Positions 62,736 to 64,000 of a stretch of DNA of 64,000 nt are shown piece by piece. This DNA is from Pollutibacter soli (lineage in GTDB: Bacteria > Bacteroidota > Bacteroidia > Chitinophagales > Chitinophagaceae). A program made the translations under genes and the position numbers. The DNA lies in contig JARJHS010000001.1 in the NCBI GenBank assembly GCA_029269725.1, positions 558,001 to 622,000 of the forward strand. The letters run 5' to 3'. The notes under the pieces are model-generated. The model had not been told where the DNA came from. It searched no databases and saw only the letters and a list, made by a program, of their open reading frames with translations. Within the stretch, counting starts at the first letter, position 1. Every line of letters begins with the position of its first letter.

Positions 62736-63188
62736 ATGAGAAAATTTCTTTTATTTTCCGCTATTCTGTTTATTTCCATTGCAACCAAAGCACAATCCAG
62801 TGAAGACTCGGTGAAAACTGTGGTCAATAATCTTTTTGCTGCGATGAAGGCAGCAGACCCTGAGGCACTTGTGGCAACATTTGCTGATAGTGCTATTCTG
62901 CAAACCATTGCGCAAAATAAAGTAGGGGAGAAGTACATCAGGAATGAGTCAGTGAAACAATTCGCAACTTCTATTGGAGGTCTGAAATCAGGAGCGGCAG
63001 ATGAACGTATTGTTTTTGAAACGGTAAAAATTGACGCTGATCTGGCCCTTGTCTGGACGCCCTATAAATTCTACTTCAATGGAAATTTCAGTCATTGCGG
63101 AGTGAATTCATTTCACCTTGTACGTATTAAAGGTCAGTGGAAAATTCAGTATCTGATCGATACGCGAAGGAAAACTCCCTGTGAGTAA
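62736..63188 (+). CDS. NTF2-like (SnoaL/lumazine-binding-type) secreted protein
   Basis: 150 aa from ATG 62736; ATG 62727 also possible. Signal peptide residues 1-20 (FISIATKAQ). NTF2-fold: VNNLFAAMKAADPEALVATFADSAILQ, then ADLALVWTPYKFYFNG and NSFHLVRIKGQWKIQYLIDTRR. Members bind small molecules or act as enzymes; none of the catalytic sites I know is evident. Single gene. Confidence 0.85.
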   Translation: MRKFLLFSAILFISIATKAQSSEDSVKTVVNNLFAAMKAADPEALVATFADSAILQTIAQNKVGEKYIRNESVKQFATSIGGLKSGAADERIVFETVKIDADLALVWTPYKFYFNGNFSHCGVNSFHLVRIKGQWKIQYLIDTRRKTPCE

Positions 63189-63314
63189 TTGTTATTAATA
63201 ATCTGGAACCAGAAGCAGGGGCACCAACCTGAAAACTATCAATTGTTTTAAGTACAGACTACACCGATCTGCTGCTGCTCACTGCTTTCTACTAATTACC
63301 TACTACTTCCTTAC

Positions 63315-64000
63315 TTAATTCACCTTCAGCTTATACTTCTTATTTACTTTCGGATTATTGAAGTATTTATCTGCTTCTTCCTGGGAATAACGTGTATCGA
63401 AATCGACGATTGGTAAATCGACCAGCTGCAATTGCGCCTGCTTTAATTCGTCGCGGAGTTTTTTTGTCTTTGCAAGAAGATCAGGGTCACGGTCACCAAC
63501 AAGCGCACCTTCTGAATAAACATATTCAAGACGTTTGATGGTGGCTCTCACTTGTGCGGCGGTATTCTGTTCCTGCACTTTACTTGGAGCTACGGCTTCT
63601 TTAACAGGAACCATCGTCAGACCTATGCTTGGTAAAATCTTTCCTATATCCTGAGTGCCGGGATCATCTGATGCAGTGGAAAGTACGGTGCCGGCCAATG
63701 CTGTTGTAGAACCAGTGATGTCGAACGTAGCACGGGCATTTTTGTTGGTCTTTACATTCTTGGTGATCACGTAGAAAGTCAACTTCAGATTCTTAATGTA
63801 TTTCGCCATCTCATCGGCGACCACTTTGTGCTCGGCATATTTTTGCGGATAGTTAATTCCCGGCCTGATCACAAATCGTAATGTAGCCGTGTCTTTGTTC
63901 TGAAATTTATCAGACCCGATAAACTGAACCAGAAGTGTTTTAGATTTTGCAGTATCATTATCCCGGATAAAATCATATGGGATCATCCAGGAAAATTCAT
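63315..64000 (-). CDS. C-terminal part of an unidentified protein, cut by the window edge
   Basis: The frame stays open to position 64000, so the 5' part is missing; about 228 residues are seen (the ATG at 63986 is probably internal). Visible: beta-rich start (TATLRFVIRPG), a helical middle (AEHKVVADEMAKYIK), NKNARATFDITGSTTALAGTV strands, then a charged helix (AQVRATIKRLEYVYSEGALV ... KTKKLRDELKQAQ) and a basic end KKYKLKVN. No T9SS sorting domain at the end. Not recognised. Confidence 0.6.
   Translation of the reverse strand, partial: EFSWMIPYDFIRDNDTAKSKTLLVQFIGSDKFQNKDTATLRFVIRPGINYPQKYAEHKVVADEMAKYIKNLKLTFYVITKNVKTNKNARATFDITGSTTALAGTVLSTASDDPGTQDIGKILPSIGLTMVPVKEAVAPSKVQEQNTAAQVRATIKRLEYVYSEGALVGDRDPDLLAKTKKLRDELKQAQLQLVDLPIVDFDTRYSQEEADKYFNNPKVNKKYKLKVN

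Noticed and set aside
1..64000. CRISPR arrays, insertion sequences, prophage or integrase genes
   Set aside because: No regularly spaced repeats, transposase, integrase or phage structural genes were found anywhere in the window.

Overview
The window is chromosomal DNA of a Bacteroidota bacterium, most likely Chitinophagales-like (Chitinophagaceae or a relative). The evidence is a C-terminal YPNP-type type IX secretion sorting domain on a metalloprotease, a DUF4295 gene between rpmG and ftsY, TAnnTTTG promoter elements without Shine-Dalgarno sequences, a TonB-dependent receptor with an N-terminal carboxypeptidase-regulatory-like domain, a NagB/PIG-L fusion and bacillithiol genes. The content is almost entirely core genome: no insertion sequence, prophage, CRISPR array or rRNA operon was seen, and there is one tRNA (Arg, ACG).

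Layout. 0.2-2.7 kb: tight operon of an aldo/keto reductase, a small secreted beta-sandwich protein and a membrane fatty-acid/sterol hydroxylase. 2.7-12.7 kb: secreted M28 peptidase, small secreted proteins, DUF748 protein, tRNA-Arg, NagB/PIG-L fusion, glutaminyl cyclase lipoprotein, M43 protease, DUF4197 protein. 12.7-20.1 kb: lpdA, then rpmB-rpmG-DUF4295-GNAT-ftsY, rimO and bshC. 20.1-24 kb: purK-purE-deoC on the minus strand and hppD. 24-26.1 kb: L,D-transpeptidase followed by an AT-rich stretch with an orphan ORF and a candidate small RNA. 26.1-34.3 kb: aspartate kinase, fbp, GNAT, FKBP, BstA-like bacillithiol transferase, NUDIX, PadR regulator with FtsX-type permease. 34.3-40.8 kb (minus): folC, tonB, radical SAM protein, two PH-like membrane proteins, ureohydrolase. 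41-49.9 kb: ccmE-ccmF, DUF4294, bshB1, aguB-aguA, trhO, purC. 50-60.4 kb: TonB receptor with a fasciclin lipoprotein, ychF, then spmAB-lipoprotein-folB-TPR-M1 peptidase. 60.5-64 kb: rpmI-rplT, arginine decarboxylase, NTF2-like protein, and a protein cut by the window edge.

Genes that work together though scattered: polyamine synthesis (arginine decarboxylase, agmatine deiminase, N-carbamoylputrescine amidase, possibly the ureohydrolase); bacillithiol synthesis and use (bshB1, bshC, BstA-like); purine synthesis (purE, purK, purC); folate (folB, folC); cytochrome c maturation (ccmE, ccmF).

Most notable points: CcmE has the CxxxY rather than the HxxxY heme-attachment motif; the YdhF-like aldo/keto reductase has Asn where the catalytic His is expected and shares an operon with a di-iron hydroxylase; 25.97-26.11 kb looks like an unannotated small-RNA gene with promoter and terminator; a possible three-way-junction RNA lies at 16.66-16.72 kb; and two families of dispersed intergenic repeats (CCTGCCTCC-type and AACGTT-type) occur. 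I found no single system I would call clearly undescribed; the leads are graded in the findings.
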